64,000 nt of DNA, taken from the NCBI RefSeq assembly GCF_914271435.1, contig NZ_CAJZAI010000018.1, positions 24,555 to 88,554 on the forward strand, read 5' to 3'. Origin of the DNA: Cupriavidus laharis (GTDB lineage: Bacteria; Pseudomonadota; Gammaproteobacteria; Burkholderiales; Burkholderiaceae). Under the pieces are notes generated by a model that did no database searches, was not told where the DNA came from, and worked only from the letters and a program-made list of their open reading frames with translations. Position 1 is the first letter of the stretch. Every line of letters begins with the position of its first letter. Below, one piece after another: positions 8,266 to 19,128 of this stretch. Both the position numbers and the translations under genes were made by a program.

Positions 8266-9192
8266 ATGACCCTGACAATCCGACCGCCATCGCCCGATTC
8301 GATACCGTGCTGCTCTGGATGCTCCATGGCACGCTTCTGCCTGGTTGGCCCGTGCCAGTCCGACGGCATCGACCCGGCCGAAACGCTGGCCCAACGCGTC
8401 GTCCGGCTGCGCAAGGGCGAACCGCTCTATCTGCTCGGTGATCCGGTCGCGACCCTGTTCGCTATCCGGGTCGGTACGGTCAAGACGCATGTCGCGACGG
8501 AGGACGGGCGCACCCAGGTGGTCGGGTTCCACTTCCCGGGGGAGATCGTCGGGCTGGACAGCATCGGCCGCCATCAATACGCCTCGTATGCGACTGCGCT
8601 GGAGGACACCAAGGCATGCATGATCCCCATGGACGCGCTACGCACACTCGCGGCCAGCACGCCGGCACTCGCCAGCCGTGTGTTCCTGGCGCTGGACCGC
8701 CAGGCGCAGCGCACACGCGCGCTGCAGACCCTGCTGGCGCTGATGACGGCGGAAGAACGGCTGGTCACCTTCCTGCTGTGGATCTCCGAAGGGCAATCCG
8801 CGCGTGGCTTCTCGTCAAGCGAATTCATCCTGCGCATGAGCCGCGAGGAGATCGGCAGCTATATCGGCCTGACGCTGGAGACCGTCAGCCGGCAGTTTTC
8901 CCGGCTCGCGGAATATGGACTGATCCGGGTCAAGCACCGCAGCGTGGCGCTGGTCGACAAGGCGGGGCTGCGCGCCATTGCCGCCCGTCCCGCGATCTCT
9001 GCGGTACCGTCGTCCACAAGCAGCCGGCGCGCCGGTGTACCACATGCGCCGGCGCAAGGCGCGATACCACTGGCGCCCGAACAGGCGTGGGCGGCGCGGA
9101 TCCCGCCCCAGTCCGCCGGCGGCGCACGACATACAGATAGCGGCGTGAAGACAAATCCTTTCGCTTGGGAGACTGGCAATGGACAGCAATGA
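8266..9192 (+). CDS. FNR-type oxygen-sensing regulator with long C-terminal tail
   Basis: A 308-residue Crp/Fnr regulator. Cysteines at 16, 19 and 25 follow the C-x2-C-x5-C spacing of FNR, and Cys118 in DTKACMIP matches the fourth ligand, so it should bind an oxygen-labile [4Fe-4S] cluster. A cNMP-like beta barrel precedes the dimer helix, and the HTH (SREEIGSYIGLTLETVSRQF) has the ETVSR recognition element for TTGAT half-sites. The usual fold ends near residue 245; about 60 residues rich in Pro, Ala and Ser follow. The start at 8266 has AAGG upstream; a GTG 6 bp earlier is less likely. The 3' end overlaps flhD by 14 nt, so oxygen sensing and FlhDC look co-transcribed. Confidence 0.88.
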   Translation: MTLTIRPPSPDSIPCCSGCSMARFCLVGPCQSDGIDPAETLAQRVVRLRKGEPLYLLGDPVATLFAIRVGTVKTHVATEDGRTQVVGFHFPGEIVGLDSIGRHQYASYATALEDTKACMIPMDALRTLAASTPALASRVFLALDRQAQRTRALQTLLALMTAEERLVTFLLWISEGQSARGFSSSEFILRMSREEIGSYIGLTLETVSRQFSRLAEYGLIRVKHRSVALVDKAGLRAIAARPAISAVPSSTSSRRAGVPHAPAQGAIPLAPEQAWAARIPPQSAGGARHTDSGVKTNPFAWETGNGQQ

Positions 9193-9496
9193 CCTGGTAC
9201 GCGAAATCAAGGACGTGAATCTGGCCTACCTGCTGCTGGTGCAGCGCCTGATGCGCCAGGACGAGGCCGAGGCCCTGCTAAGGCTAGGCATCCGCAAGGA
9301 GATCGGGCAAGCGCTGGTGGCGTTGACGCCGGCGCAAATGCTGGCCCTGGCGCGCTCGAGCATGGTGCTGTGCCGCTTCCGGCTGGACAACGGTGCGTTG
9401 CTCGAGGCGCTGGCGGGCATCAGGCCCCGGCACGAGCTGTGCAACATGCATACGGCCATCGTATTGGCCGCACAAGCCCTGGAGGAAGGAAGATGA
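9179..9496 (+). CDS. flhD: Flagellar transcriptional regulator FlhD
   Basis: A 105-residue FlhD. The pattern DVNLAYLLLVQRLMRQD, LRLGI, LTPAQMLALA and VLCRFRL follows the family closely, including the conserved cysteine used for the inter-subunit disulfide. FlhD joins FlhC in a hexamer that activates class II flagellar promoters with sigma70. Its start lies inside the end of the FNR gene in another frame, and its stop overlaps flhC (ATGA). No flagellar structural genes are visible here, so this may be an extra copy, as several Cupriavidus genomes have more than one. Confidence 0.93.
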   Translation: MDSNDLVREIKDVNLAYLLLVQRLMRQDEAEALLRLGIRKEIGQALVALTPAQMLALARSSMVLCRFRLDNGALLEALAGIRPRHELCNMHTAIVLAAQALEEGR

Positions 9497-10125
9497 AGAC
9501 CACCTCGCAACCTGCGCCGGCTCGTAGTGCCCTGCAGGATGCCAACGATACCCAGCTAGCCATCGAGCTGATCGGCCTAGGAGCCCGTCCGCAGGTCGTG
9601 GAGGCCGAGGTGGCGCTATCCCGCAGCCGCGTGTACCGGCTGTATCGGGAGCTGACGGGAGCGTCCCCGCCGAAGGGCATGCTGCCGTTTTCGGCTGACT
9701 GGTTCGTGACATGGCGGCCCAATGCGCATGCGTCCTACCTGCTGAGCGTCCATGAGTTCATGCAGCAGCGGGCCGGGCTGCCAGGCATTCGCGCCGTGCT
9801 GAACAGCTACCGCGTGTATGCCGGCCACATGCAGGCCAGCAACGAGGAATGCCTGATCAGCTTCACGCGCTTCTGGACACTGGTGCGCTTCCGTGAAGGC
9901 GGGCTGCTGCAGTTGTCGACATGCCCTTGCTGCGGTGGTCGCTATGTGACGCATGCCCACGAGCCGCTGGCTTCGTTCATCTGCAGCTTGTGCGAGCCAC
10001 CGTCACGGGTGCGCCGCGGCGTGCGCCGTGCGGCGCCTTCCCGCGTACCCGAAATTGACTTGCCCACGCCGGGCGGCCGAGTTCCGGTCGCAGAGCCGGC
10101 GTTCGGGATGGTGCCTGCGCTATGA
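9493..10125 (+). CDS. flhC: Flagellar transcriptional regulator FlhC
   Basis: A 210-residue FlhC, the DNA-binding partner of FlhD. The zinc site is complete: a C-x2-C pair in CPCC, 16 residues, then CSLC, exactly the E. coli spacing. Upstream lie ELIGLGARPQVVEAEVALSRSRVYRLYREL and GMLPFSADWF in their usual order. The start overlaps the flhD stop by ATGA. The last 30 or so residues are an extra Pro-rich tail. Targets cannot be told from the window. Confidence 0.93.
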   Translation: MKTTSQPAPARSALQDANDTQLAIELIGLGARPQVVEAEVALSRSRVYRLYRELTGASPPKGMLPFSADWFVTWRPNAHASYLLSVHEFMQQRAGLPGIRAVLNSYRVYAGHMQASNEECLISFTRFWTLVRFREGGLLQLSTCPCCGGRYVTHAHEPLASFICSLCEPPSRVRRGVRRAAPSRVPEIDLPTPGGRVPVAEPAFGMVPAL

Positions 10126-10222
10126 GCACGGCCGTGCTGTCCCGATTGCCAGGGGCATTGCTGTACCTCGATTCATGCCCGGCTGTCCGGGCTGCACAAC
10201 TGACACCGGAGGCCCTATCCCT

Positions 10223-11080
10223 ATGACAGGCAATGGATTCAGTCGCCACGAGACGCTGCTGCCGCCGGCGCGAGCCGATGGCTGGCGCAGGTTGGGACCA
10301 ATGATACGGCCGATGACGAGAACCGAATTTATCGGGCCGATGAAGCCGAGGGACATCATCAACGCGCTGGGCGGCGACGAGGAGCGCGAGCGCTGCGTCC
10401 GGGTCGGCCTGAGGGTGCTGGAAAGCGCCGGGCGACCACCGGCGCGCTCGGTGATCACCATCGGACCGGGCCGGTGGGCCACCCTGGATTTCTATGTCGA
10501 TGCAGACTGCGGTACGTGCTGTGAACTGGACAGCGCCCTGCAGACAGGGCTGGCGGAACATATCACCAGCGTATTGCCGCCGGGCCTGTCGCTGGGCATT
10601 CGTCCGCTGGCCGACTACGCGCAGCAGGTCGGGACGGAGACCGACCACGGCACTGCCGAGCGCTTCCGGGCGTGCGCGCGCGACCTGTTGCTGCGCGGTG
10701 GCGAGATGAACCAGCGGATGTCGGCCGTCTGTGCCTACCTGTCCGCCATGTACGAGGCGCGCGCGGCGGCCGGCCGGCTGGGCTACCTCGACCAGAGCCT
10801 GCTGGAAGATGGCCAGGAGGCCTTGAGCTGGCGGCTACGGCGGCACCGCAGCGTGGAAGGGCGGGCGTTGGCCCAGCGGCTGGAGCGCCTCTCGCACGCC
10901 GCCGAGGGCGCGCTCTACGAGTTCGGCACCGGTTTCAGCTTCGAGAACGCGACCTACCAGTTCGAGCTGATGCGGTGCTTCCACGATCAGCTCGAGCAAT
11001 TCCACAAGACCAGCCGCCCGGACGCCGTCGGCTGGTCTGACCTGACCCGCCGCGCGGCGTACGCGAACGGCAAGCGCTGA
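10223..11080 (+). CDS. Hypothetical protein downstream of flhDC
   Basis: A 285-residue protein I do not recognise. It has no signal peptide or membrane helix. A central region contains DFYVDADCGTCCEL, and the C-terminal half is helical with RRHRSVEGRALAQRLERL and a FEFGTGFSFENATYQFEL-like aromatic stretch. GGAGG about ten bases before the ATG at 10223 supports this start; the frame is open back into flhC but without a site. It lies 97 bp after flhC on the same strand and is probably co-expressed with the FNR-FlhDC genes, so a role in motility or oxygen response is possible but unproven. Confidence 0.6.
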   Translation: MTGNGFSRHETLLPPARADGWRRLGPMIRPMTRTEFIGPMKPRDIINALGGDEERERCVRVGLRVLESAGRPPARSVITIGPGRWATLDFYVDADCGTCCELDSALQTGLAEHITSVLPPGLSLGIRPLADYAQQVGTETDHGTAERFRACARDLLLRGGEMNQRMSAVCAYLSAMYEARAAAGRLGYLDQSLLEDGQEALSWRLRRHRSVEGRALAQRLERLSHAAEGALYEFGTGFSFENATYQFELMRCFHDQLEQFHKTSRPDAVGWSDLTRRAAYANGKR

Positions 11081-11100
11081 ACGCAGACGGCGGGCGACGC

Positions 11101-12549
11101 TCAGATCCCAGCCATGCAGGTGTACTTGATCACCAGGTAGTCCTCGATGCCGTAGTGCGAGCCCTCGCGGCCCACGCCGGACTGTTTCACGCCGCCGAAC
11201 GGCGCGACCTCGTTCGAGATCAGCCCGGTGTTCACGCCCACCATGCCGTACTCGAGCCGCTCCGAGACGCGCCAGACACGGCCGAGGTCGCGCGCATAGA
11301 AGTAGCTGGCCAGGCCGAATTCGGTGTCGTTGGCCATGGCCACGACATCGTCCTCGGTCTTGAAGCGGAACAGCGGCGCCAGCGGGCCGAAGGTTTCTTC
11401 ACGCGCGACCAGCATGGCGGGCGCGACATCGGCCAGGACGGTCGGCTCGAAGAAGGTATGGCCAAGCCCGTGGCGATGGCCGCCCTGCAGCACGCGGGCA
11501 CCCTTGCCGAGCGCGTCGGCGATATGCTCTTCGACCTTGGCCACGGCCTTCTCGTCGATCAGCGGGCCGATGCGCACGCCTTCGTCCATGCCATTGCCCA
11601 CCTTCAGCTGCGCCACGGCGGCCACCAGCTTTTCCGCAAACGCGTCGTAGACCTTGTCCTGCACGTAGATCCGGTTCGCACAGACGCAAGTCTGGCCGGC
11701 GTTGCGGTACTTGGAGATGATGGCGCCTTCGACCGCGGCATCGAGGTCGGCATCGTCGAACACGATGAACGGCGCATTGCCGCCGAGTTCCATCGACACC
11801 TTCTTGATCGTGGACGCGGTCTGCGCCATCAGCACGCGGCCCACTTCGGTCGAACCCGTGAAGGTCAGCTTGCGCACCAGCGGGTTGCTGCTCAGTTCAC
11901 CGCCGATGGCGCCCGCCGAGCCCGTCACCACGGACAGTACGCCGGCCGGGATGCCCGCACGTTCGGCCAGCACCGCAAGCGCCAGCGCCGTCAGCGGGGT
12001 TTGCGATGCCGGCTTGACCACCATGGTGCAGCCAGCGGCCAGCGCCGGGCCAGCCTTGCGGGTGATCATGGCCGCCGGGAAGTTCCACGGCGTGATGGCC
12101 GCGCACACGCCCACCGGCTCCTTGGTCACGACAATGCGCTGGCTGCTGACCGGCGCCGGGATGGTTTCGCCATAGACGCGCTTGCCTTCCTCGGCAAACC
12201 ACTCGATGAATGAGGCGGCGTAGGCAATCTCGCCCCTGGCCTCGGCAAACGGTTTGCCCTGCTCGGCGGTCATGATGCGGGCCAGGTCGTCCTGGTTGGC
12301 AAGGATCAGCTCGAACCACTTGCGCAACAGCGCCGAGCGTTCCTTGGCCAGGCGCGCACGCCAGGCCGGCAGCGCGCGGTTGGCAGCCTCGATCGCATGG
12401 CGGGTTTCCTCGGCGCCGAACTGCGGCACTTGCGCCACGCGCTCGCCGGTGGCTGGGTTGGTAACGTCAATGCGGCGTTCGCCGTCGATCCAGCGTCCGT
12501 CGATATAGCACTGCTGGCGCAGCAGGGAGGGGTCTTGGAGCTTCAGCAT
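11101..12549 (-). CDS. gabD: NAD(P)-dependent succinate-semialdehyde dehydrogenase
   Basis: A 482-residue aldehyde dehydrogenase of the GabD class, oxidising succinate semialdehyde to succinate at the end of GABA breakdown. Key elements are ITPWNFPAAMITRK with the cofactor-binding region, the glutamate motif VSMELGGNAPFIVFDDAD, the catalytic cysteine in NAGQTCVCANR, and EETFGPLAP. The family length matches. The start at 12549 has only a weak purine-rich upstream stretch. No GabT or permease gene is adjacent. The related glutarate-semialdehyde enzyme cannot be fully excluded by sequence reading. Confidence 0.9.
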   Translation of the reverse strand: MLKLQDPSLLRQQCYIDGRWIDGERRIDVTNPATGERVAQVPQFGAEETRHAIEAANRALPAWRARLAKERSALLRKWFELILANQDDLARIMTAEQGKPFAEARGEIAYAASFIEWFAEEGKRVYGETIPAPVSSQRIVVTKEPVGVCAAITPWNFPAAMITRKAGPALAAGCTMVVKPASQTPLTALALAVLAERAGIPAGVLSVVTGSAGAIGGELSSNPLVRKLTFTGSTEVGRVLMAQTASTIKKVSMELGGNAPFIVFDDADLDAAVEGAIISKYRNAGQTCVCANRIYVQDKVYDAFAEKLVAAVAQLKVGNGMDEGVRIGPLIDEKAVAKVEEHIADALGKGARVLQGGHRHGLGHTFFEPTVLADVAPAMLVAREETFGPLAPLFRFKTEDDVVAMANDTEFGLASYFYARDLGRVWRVSERLEYGMVGVNTGLISNEVAPFGGVKQSGVGREGSHYGIEDYLVIKYTCMAGI

Positions 12550-12871
12550 GGTCGTTCGTCCATTGAAAAAACTGCCGGGATGGGGATGGCGCGATCGAAG
12601 CATTGTAATCGCCACCGCGTGTCCTGGCGGGATGGCCAGGTGTGGCATTTGCGGCGCATGAAGATGGGACGAACCGCGCAATCCGCAGGCGTCTCACGCA
12701 GGAGTGCCCGAGTGCTTGTTGAGTTCAAGCATGTATCGCGCCTGCATGGCGCGTCAATCTCAGCGGGGCAATGCCAGGCAGGCTGGCGTGAAGCGACAGC
12801 AAGTCGCGCGTGTTACGGATTACAGGGAAGTTGTGGCCGCAGGATGGGCCAGATGGCGTGCTATCTGCCAA
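12550..12871. other. 322-bp gap without a supported gene
   Basis: The stretch lies upstream of gabD and downstream of the DUF3079 gene. Open frames here lack ribosome sites and recognisable content. It should carry the gabD promoter near 12560-12620; I see no clear dyad. Confidence 0.4.
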
Positions 12872-13072
12872 TCAACTGGAACTGGTCGTCGGTTGCTCGG
12901 GCTCGATGCCCCAGTCGCCAAACTCCAGCCAGTCGTCGCCGAGCAGTTCGGCGGGATGCTGGGTACGGCTTGACCCATTGCCGCAGCCCATGGAGTCCAC
13001 CGGACAGTACTTATCGCAGCCCCAGCAGATGCGCTCCGGGTGGCTGGGGTGCAGCGGGAATTTCTTCGCCAT
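12872..13072 (-). CDS. DUF3079 family small cysteine protein
   Basis: A 66-residue protein starting MAKKFPLHPSHPERICWGCD, with a Cys-x2-Cys pair followed by CPVDSMGCGNGSSRTQHP and an acidic WLEFGDWGIEP end. The four cysteines suggest a metal site. The pattern is that of DUF3079, widespread in Burkholderiales and of unknown function. I chose the ATG at 13072 because conservation in the family starts there; an in-frame ATG sits 12 bp earlier. No operon partner is apparent. Confidence 0.75.
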   Translation of the reverse strand: MAKKFPLHPSHPERICWGCDKYCPVDSMGCGNGSSRTQHPAELLGDDWLEFGDWGIEPEQPTTSSS

Positions 13073-13345
13073 GATGACGCCCATCGGACGTTGTGCCGAT
13101 GTAACGAGAGTGTTGAATCTAGTCAAGTATGGCGCGGCGATGCAGACGTGATTTGCCGGAGATCAATCTCGGCGCACGCGGCCATGTTTGGTTCCGGTGA
13201 TGCTGTCCGCGTCGCGGCGATCCATGCTGCATCAGGAACACGCTATGTCGGGAGGACCAGGACTGGGAGGATGCCCGCGCTTCCGAGGTGGCGTTGGGTG
13301 CACGGCCGCGCGCGTAGGTTGGGGCGAGATGAACCCGCAGGACGA

Positions 13346-14623
13346 TCAGGGGTTTTCGATCAACCACTGACTGTAGGCAAAGGCCGCACGAGCCTCAGCA
13401 ATCAGCCCGTCCAGCCTGGCGGCGTCCTCCATGACCGGACGCGCAGCCTCGCGCAGCATCGGCTCCCAGTTCGTGGCCACGAGCGCCGCCGTGGCTTGCA
13501 GCCAGGCTCTCGCCGCGTCGGCATCCATGCCGAAATGGCTCGCGGCGGCGGTCAGACGCGGCACCCCGGTGCGGGCCGAGCCGTCTGCGCTGGTGGCCAT
13601 GGAAAGGCTGGGGCCTTCGGCGAGCGGCTGAGGCACCGCCGACATCGCTGGGGTGATGTCAAACGCCGGTGCCAGCCGCCAGCCGCGTCGGGCATTGCCG
13701 TCATGCAGCAGCCCGTGGTTCAGCGGGTGATCGTCGACGTTGCCAACCAGCGCGTTGAAGGCCATGCGCCGCCACAACTCACGCAATAGCTCGCCCAGAT
13801 CGTCTCGCCCCCTGGCCCATACTCGCAGGGCATCGCCGAGGTTCAGATAGGAGCGCTGCGGATCGCCCCTCACCGCGTCCAAAGGTAGCCGCAGCACCGT
13901 GTGCGCGCTGGCGAACAAGCGGCGCTGCGGGCGATATGGGTCGCCCGCGCGGTCAAACCGCTCGACCAGCAGCACCTGGTGCGAGCCGAAGGTGTGCAGC
14001 ACCACCGGTGCGACGTCGAGCCCGGCCATTTGCGCCAATTGCATCGTGACGAATTCGCGGGCCGGCATGGCAGGCCGGTCACCGCGGTCCTGCATCTTCG
14101 CCAGCCAGAGGCGGCCCTCATGCACGAGGGTTGCCTTAGGGCGCTCGCCCCCGGCGCTCGTGTCTAGGTCCTCATTGAGCCGGCGCAGCGCCCGGCTAGC
14201 GGGCGTTGCCGCATCCAGCACCTCGGCGAGCGGTTTCAGATCCTCCAGTCCCTTGGGTCGCCAGGCCAGCTTGCGTTCGATGTCGACACAGACCTCGATA
14301 GCACCAACACCATCCGGGACCCCGCGCTCGAGCAGTTCGAGGGGGCTCAGCTCGGTGCCCGCATGCGCATTCAGGCGGTCCGCCCCGTAGCCGGCTGGCT
14401 TGGCATCGCGGATCACGCCGGGGAGGCCGTCAGGGGCCGGAATGGCGATGCCGCGGGCACTACGCACGAGGCGAAGCGCAACCGGGTCCAGTGGTAGCGC
14501 ATCGCCGCGCGCAAGATAGTCGGGCCGATAGTTGAACCGGGCCGCGCGATCGACCGTGAGATCGGCGGCATGCAATGGCGTGTCGCTACCTGGCAGCCAA
14601 GCCCAGACGGGAACCGTGGTCAT
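13346..14623 (-). CDS. hipA: HipA-family serine/threonine kinase toxin
   Basis: A 425-residue HipA kinase. The N-terminal subdomain (WAWLPGSDTPLHAADL) is followed by the ATP-binding segment around KATLVHEGRLWLAKM and the catalytic block FNALVGNVDDHPLNHGLL, with NVDDH-x2-N as expected, then LAPAFDITP for the metal-binding Asp. HipA kinases inactivate a tRNA synthetase or related target and cause growth arrest; the target here is unknown. The start overlaps the hipB stop by one base (TGATG), so translation is coupled with the antitoxin first. Length is close to E. coli HipA. Confidence 0.9.
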   Translation of the reverse strand: MTTVPVWAWLPGSDTPLHAADLTVDRAARFNYRPDYLARGDALPLDPVALRLVRSARGIAIPAPDGLPGVIRDAKPAGYGADRLNAHAGTELSPLELLERGVPDGVGAIEVCVDIERKLAWRPKGLEDLKPLAEVLDAATPASRALRRLNEDLDTSAGGERPKATLVHEGRLWLAKMQDRGDRPAMPAREFVTMQLAQMAGLDVAPVVLHTFGSHQVLLVERFDRAGDPYRPQRRLFASAHTVLRLPLDAVRGDPQRSYLNLGDALRVWARGRDDLGELLRELWRRMAFNALVGNVDDHPLNHGLLHDGNARRGWRLAPAFDITPAMSAVPQPLAEGPSLSMATSADGSARTGVPRLTAAASHFGMDADAARAWLQATAALVATNWEPMLREAARPVMEDAARLDGLIAEARAAFAYSQWLIENP

Positions 14624-14934
14624 CAGCGGCCAACCTGCCGTTCGGCAAACGAAATGGCCTCAGGGTCGCGGTGTGGATCGAGCACCTCGTCCAACTGGCC
14701 GAGCAAGTGCAGTCCTTGCAGGACTTTGAGCAGGTTGCCAATCGACACGCCGTCGGCACCCGCCTCCAGTGACCGCAGCGTGGAGGGCGACACATCCGAC
14801 AGGCTGGCGAGTTGCTCCTGTGTCATTTCGCGCAGCTTCCGCGCCATGATCAAGCGCTTCCCCAGGCGCTCCAGAGCGCCCTTGACGAGAATGGGGGTGT
14901 GCTTCGGCGAGCGACGCGGCGGAGTCGATGTCAT
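14623..14934 (-). CDS. hipB: HipB-family XRE antitoxin
   Basis: A 103-residue DNA-binding antitoxin. The Cro/C1 helix-turn-helix spans about 25-80, with LGKRLIMARKLREMTQEQLASL and SPSTLRSLEAG as recognition region. It should bind HipA and repress the operon. It overlaps hipA by one base. An N-terminal basic extension of about 20 residues precedes the HTH. Dyads directly upstream are candidate operators. Confidence 0.88.
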   Translation of the reverse strand: MTSTPPRRSPKHTPILVKGALERLGKRLIMARKLREMTQEQLASLSDVSPSTLRSLEAGADGVSIGNLLKVLQGLHLLGQLDEVLDPHRDPEAISFAERQVGR

Positions 14935-14942
14935 GGCTCAAA

Positions 14943-14999
14943 AATAAGGGTTATTCGCCATAATATCAACAAAAATCTGGCAGAAATTGTTGCCCTTAT
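14943..14999. promoter_or_regulatory. Candidate HipB operator region
   Basis: A short dyad AATAA-GGG-TTATT lies at 14943-14955. Its ATAAGGG half is repeated in inverted form as CCCTTAT at 14993-14999, 42 bp away. This spaced inverted pair just upstream of hipB resembles the multi-site operators of HipB proteins that loop or wrap DNA. Function is inferred. Confidence 0.45.
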
Positions 15000-15038
15000 G
15001 TAGATGCCATCCAAACGCCGGTGAACGCGGCAACCTGC

Positions 15039-15140
15039 TCAGACGGAAAGTGCCTGAGCCGCCAGCTTCATCAGCAGGCCGCTGGCTAGGCAAAGCGTTA
15101 CCCACCCGGCCAGGATCAGTGCGTTGTCACGAAGGGTCAT
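15039..15140 (-). CDS. Small membrane protein of 33 residues
   Basis: A short frame encodes a peptide with one hydrophobic helix (ALILAGWVTLCLASGLLM) between charged ends. A strong CGGAGA sits seven bases before the ATG, the best argument that it is translated. It lies 38 bp downstream of the repeat-containing secreted protein gene on the same strand, so the two may form an operon. No family is recognised; many such single-helix peptides tune membrane enzymes. Confidence 0.5.
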   Translation of the reverse strand: MTLRDNALILAGWVTLCLASGLLMKLAAQALSV

Positions 15141-15178
15141 GGCAGTCTCCGGTCTTGTTCCGCGATGCAACGCCTGCG

Positions 15179-15508
15179 TCAGGCGTGCGCACCGTCGCTG
15201 TACGGGTCGAAGCTGCGTGCGGGGCTTTCGGAAACGCCATTGCGGTCCAGGCCTGCCACCGTGCGAGCACCGTCCGTGTAGGGATCTGCCGTGCGGAACT
15301 GGTAACTGTAGCGGTCGCCAGCATGGGTGTCGGCCACGAAGCGGGCGCCATCGCTGTACGGATCGGCATTGCGCACGCGGTACTCGTAGCCATAGCGGTC
15401 CCCGGCGTGCGTGCTCGTCGAGGGGGCTGCATGGGCGACGCCGACGGCGGCAGCGAGCGAGAGCAGCAGGGCGGAAGCGGCGGTACGGATAACGAGGGTG
15501 CGCGACAT
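15179..15508 (-). CDS. Secreted protein with HAGDRY/DPYSDGAR repeats
   Basis: A 109-residue protein with a clear Sec signal (residues 1-28, cleavage after AHA). The mature part holds two repeats of about 22 residues (34-56 and 62-82) beginning HAGDRY and ending ADPYSDGAR or ADPYTDGAR, then a partial third copy, FDPYSDGA, at the end. GGAGA precedes the ATG. The family is not recognised; it is probably periplasmic. The repeats point to internal duplication. Confidence 0.65.
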   Translation of the reverse strand: MSRTLVIRTAASALLLSLAAAVGVAHAAPSTSTHAGDRYGYEYRVRNADPYSDGARFVADTHAGDRYSYQFRTADPYTDGARTVAGLDRNGVSESPARSFDPYSDGAHA

Positions 15509-15671
15509 GATGATCTCCGGTTTGGTTGAATTTTTCAGAACGCCTGGTGTTCAGGTTTGTCGTTCATGTGAGCAACTATAGGCCGGGAGCCGCCTCGCAT
15601 CCGGGCTGCGTTTAGGATAAATTATTCAATTATTTTGAACTATCAGGGGGGATGTATGGCTGTGCGGCCTG

Positions 15672-15714
15672 AAACAAAAAGCCGGAGGTGGCATCAGGAA
15701 TGCCAACCTCCGGC
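15672..15714 (-). terminator. Rho-independent terminator of icd
   Basis: On the minus strand a stem GCCGGAGG with GGCAT/ATGCC continues to CCTCCGGC and runs into TTTTTGTTT. It begins about 45 bp after the icd stop. The long stem plus T-run make this a textbook intrinsic terminator. Confidence 0.9.
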
Positions 15715-15758
15715 TTCAGGCAGGCGCCTTGCGGCGCCTGCGGGGATCGGGCTGCCGA

Positions 15759-18002
<2,244 letters not shown>

Positions 18003-18370
18003 TGCTTGCCTCTGGATCGGGGGGATGTCAAAGAATAGAACGACAAATAGAACCACGCGCCGGCGGCTGGACCATTCAGTCTCCGGCAAACACTGAATTT
18101 TGCCTGACTTTGCTTTCGGGCGGCTGACTTCCACCGCATTTCTTGCGCGGAAATCGTCGATCCGCCCGGTTTTGGTGCGAAAATCGAGTGGCAAATCGGT
18201 CACATCGGGCGTCCGCGCGCGATTTTCAGCCGCCACAGCGTGTTCGCCGGAATATTCTGACGTTTGCAAGTGTTTACCCTAGGAGCTTGTGGGCAGATCA
18301 CGCGCGGGCGGACTATCCTGAGATAGTGAGGCAGGAGGCACCCGGCCCCGGCTGACACTGGAGAATGGTC

Positions 18371-18886
18371 ATGCAATTTCGAACTGGCAGCTGGCTGGCG
18401 GCTGCCGCCCTGGCGTTGAGTGCCTGTGCAATGCTGCAACCGGTCGAGACCGGCCAGAAGATGATCGGCAGTCCGGAATCCGCCGTGCGCGACGCCTTTG
18501 GCAAGCCTACCGAGACTTACCCGCTCCACGACGGCACCAGCCGCTGGATCTATTCGAAGCAGCCACTGGGCTTCGAGGTCTACGCGGCGGATTTCGATGC
18601 GGCCGGCAAGTTGACGAATTTTCGCCAGATGCTGACCGAGGAAGAGATCTATACCGCGCGCCCCGGTGTCTGGACCAAGCGAGACGTCGCGGAGCGTTTC
18701 GGGATGCCTCGCGAGCCGGTGCAGTACTACCCCTTGATGAAGCGGGAAGCCTGGTCGTATCGGCTATACGTGGCGGGCTACCAGCCCGCGCATTTCAGTG
18801 CCTACTTTGACGACCGCGGCGTGCTGGACCGCACCATGATCATCGTCGATCCTCTCGGTGGTGACGACCGCAGCAGCAGCAAATAG
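18371..18886 (+). CDS. Lipoprotein with SmpA/BamE-like region
   Basis: A 171-residue lipoprotein with a short signal and a lipobox LSAC (Cys near 19). The mature region begins with METGQKMIGSPESAVRDAFGKPTETYPL-like sequence, which resembles the helix-turn-strand of SmpA/OmlA proteins that monitor or assist outer membrane assembly. GGAGA seven bases upstream supports the ATG at 18371 over one six bases earlier. The gene is divergent from icd. The BamE link is a resemblance only. Confidence 0.75.
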   Translation: MQFRTGSWLAAAALALSACAMLQPVETGQKMIGSPESAVRDAFGKPTETYPLHDGTSRWIYSKQPLGFEVYAADFDAAGKLTNFRQMLTEEEIYTARPGVWTKRDVAERFGMPREPVQYYPLMKREAWSYRLYVAGYQPAHFSAYFDDRGVLDRTMIIVDPLGGDDRSSSK

Positions 18887-18909
18887 AGGCGGCGGTTGCC
18901 GCCATCGGC

Positions 18910-19128
18910 TCAGCGAGTGCCGGCAATGTCGTCGGCCTGCACCCAGCGGTCCGGTGCATCTTCGTGCGCGGCTGCGAGCAGGAGGGCATGCCCGCAGTCA
19001 GTGCACCGATATGCAAAGGCATGCAGCCCAGCGGCGGTACTTACCTGGCCCGCCCTCACCAGCCGTGCGTGGGGCGGATAATGGCCGGGGCGATCGATTT
19101 GGGCCATGCAGAGCGCGCACAGGGACAT
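18910..19128 (-). CDS. Small zinc-ribbon-like protein
   Basis: A 72-residue protein with two Cys-x2-Cys pairs: CALC near the start and CTDC near residue 43, flanking a region with His residues. This spacing suits a zinc ribbon. A good GGAG precedes the ATG. It ends 23 bp from the convergent lipoprotein gene. Function is unknown. Confidence 0.6.
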   Translation of the reverse strand: MSLCALCMAQIDRPGHYPPHARLVRAGQVSTAAGLHAFAYRCTDCGHALLLAAAHEDAPDRWVQADDIAGTR

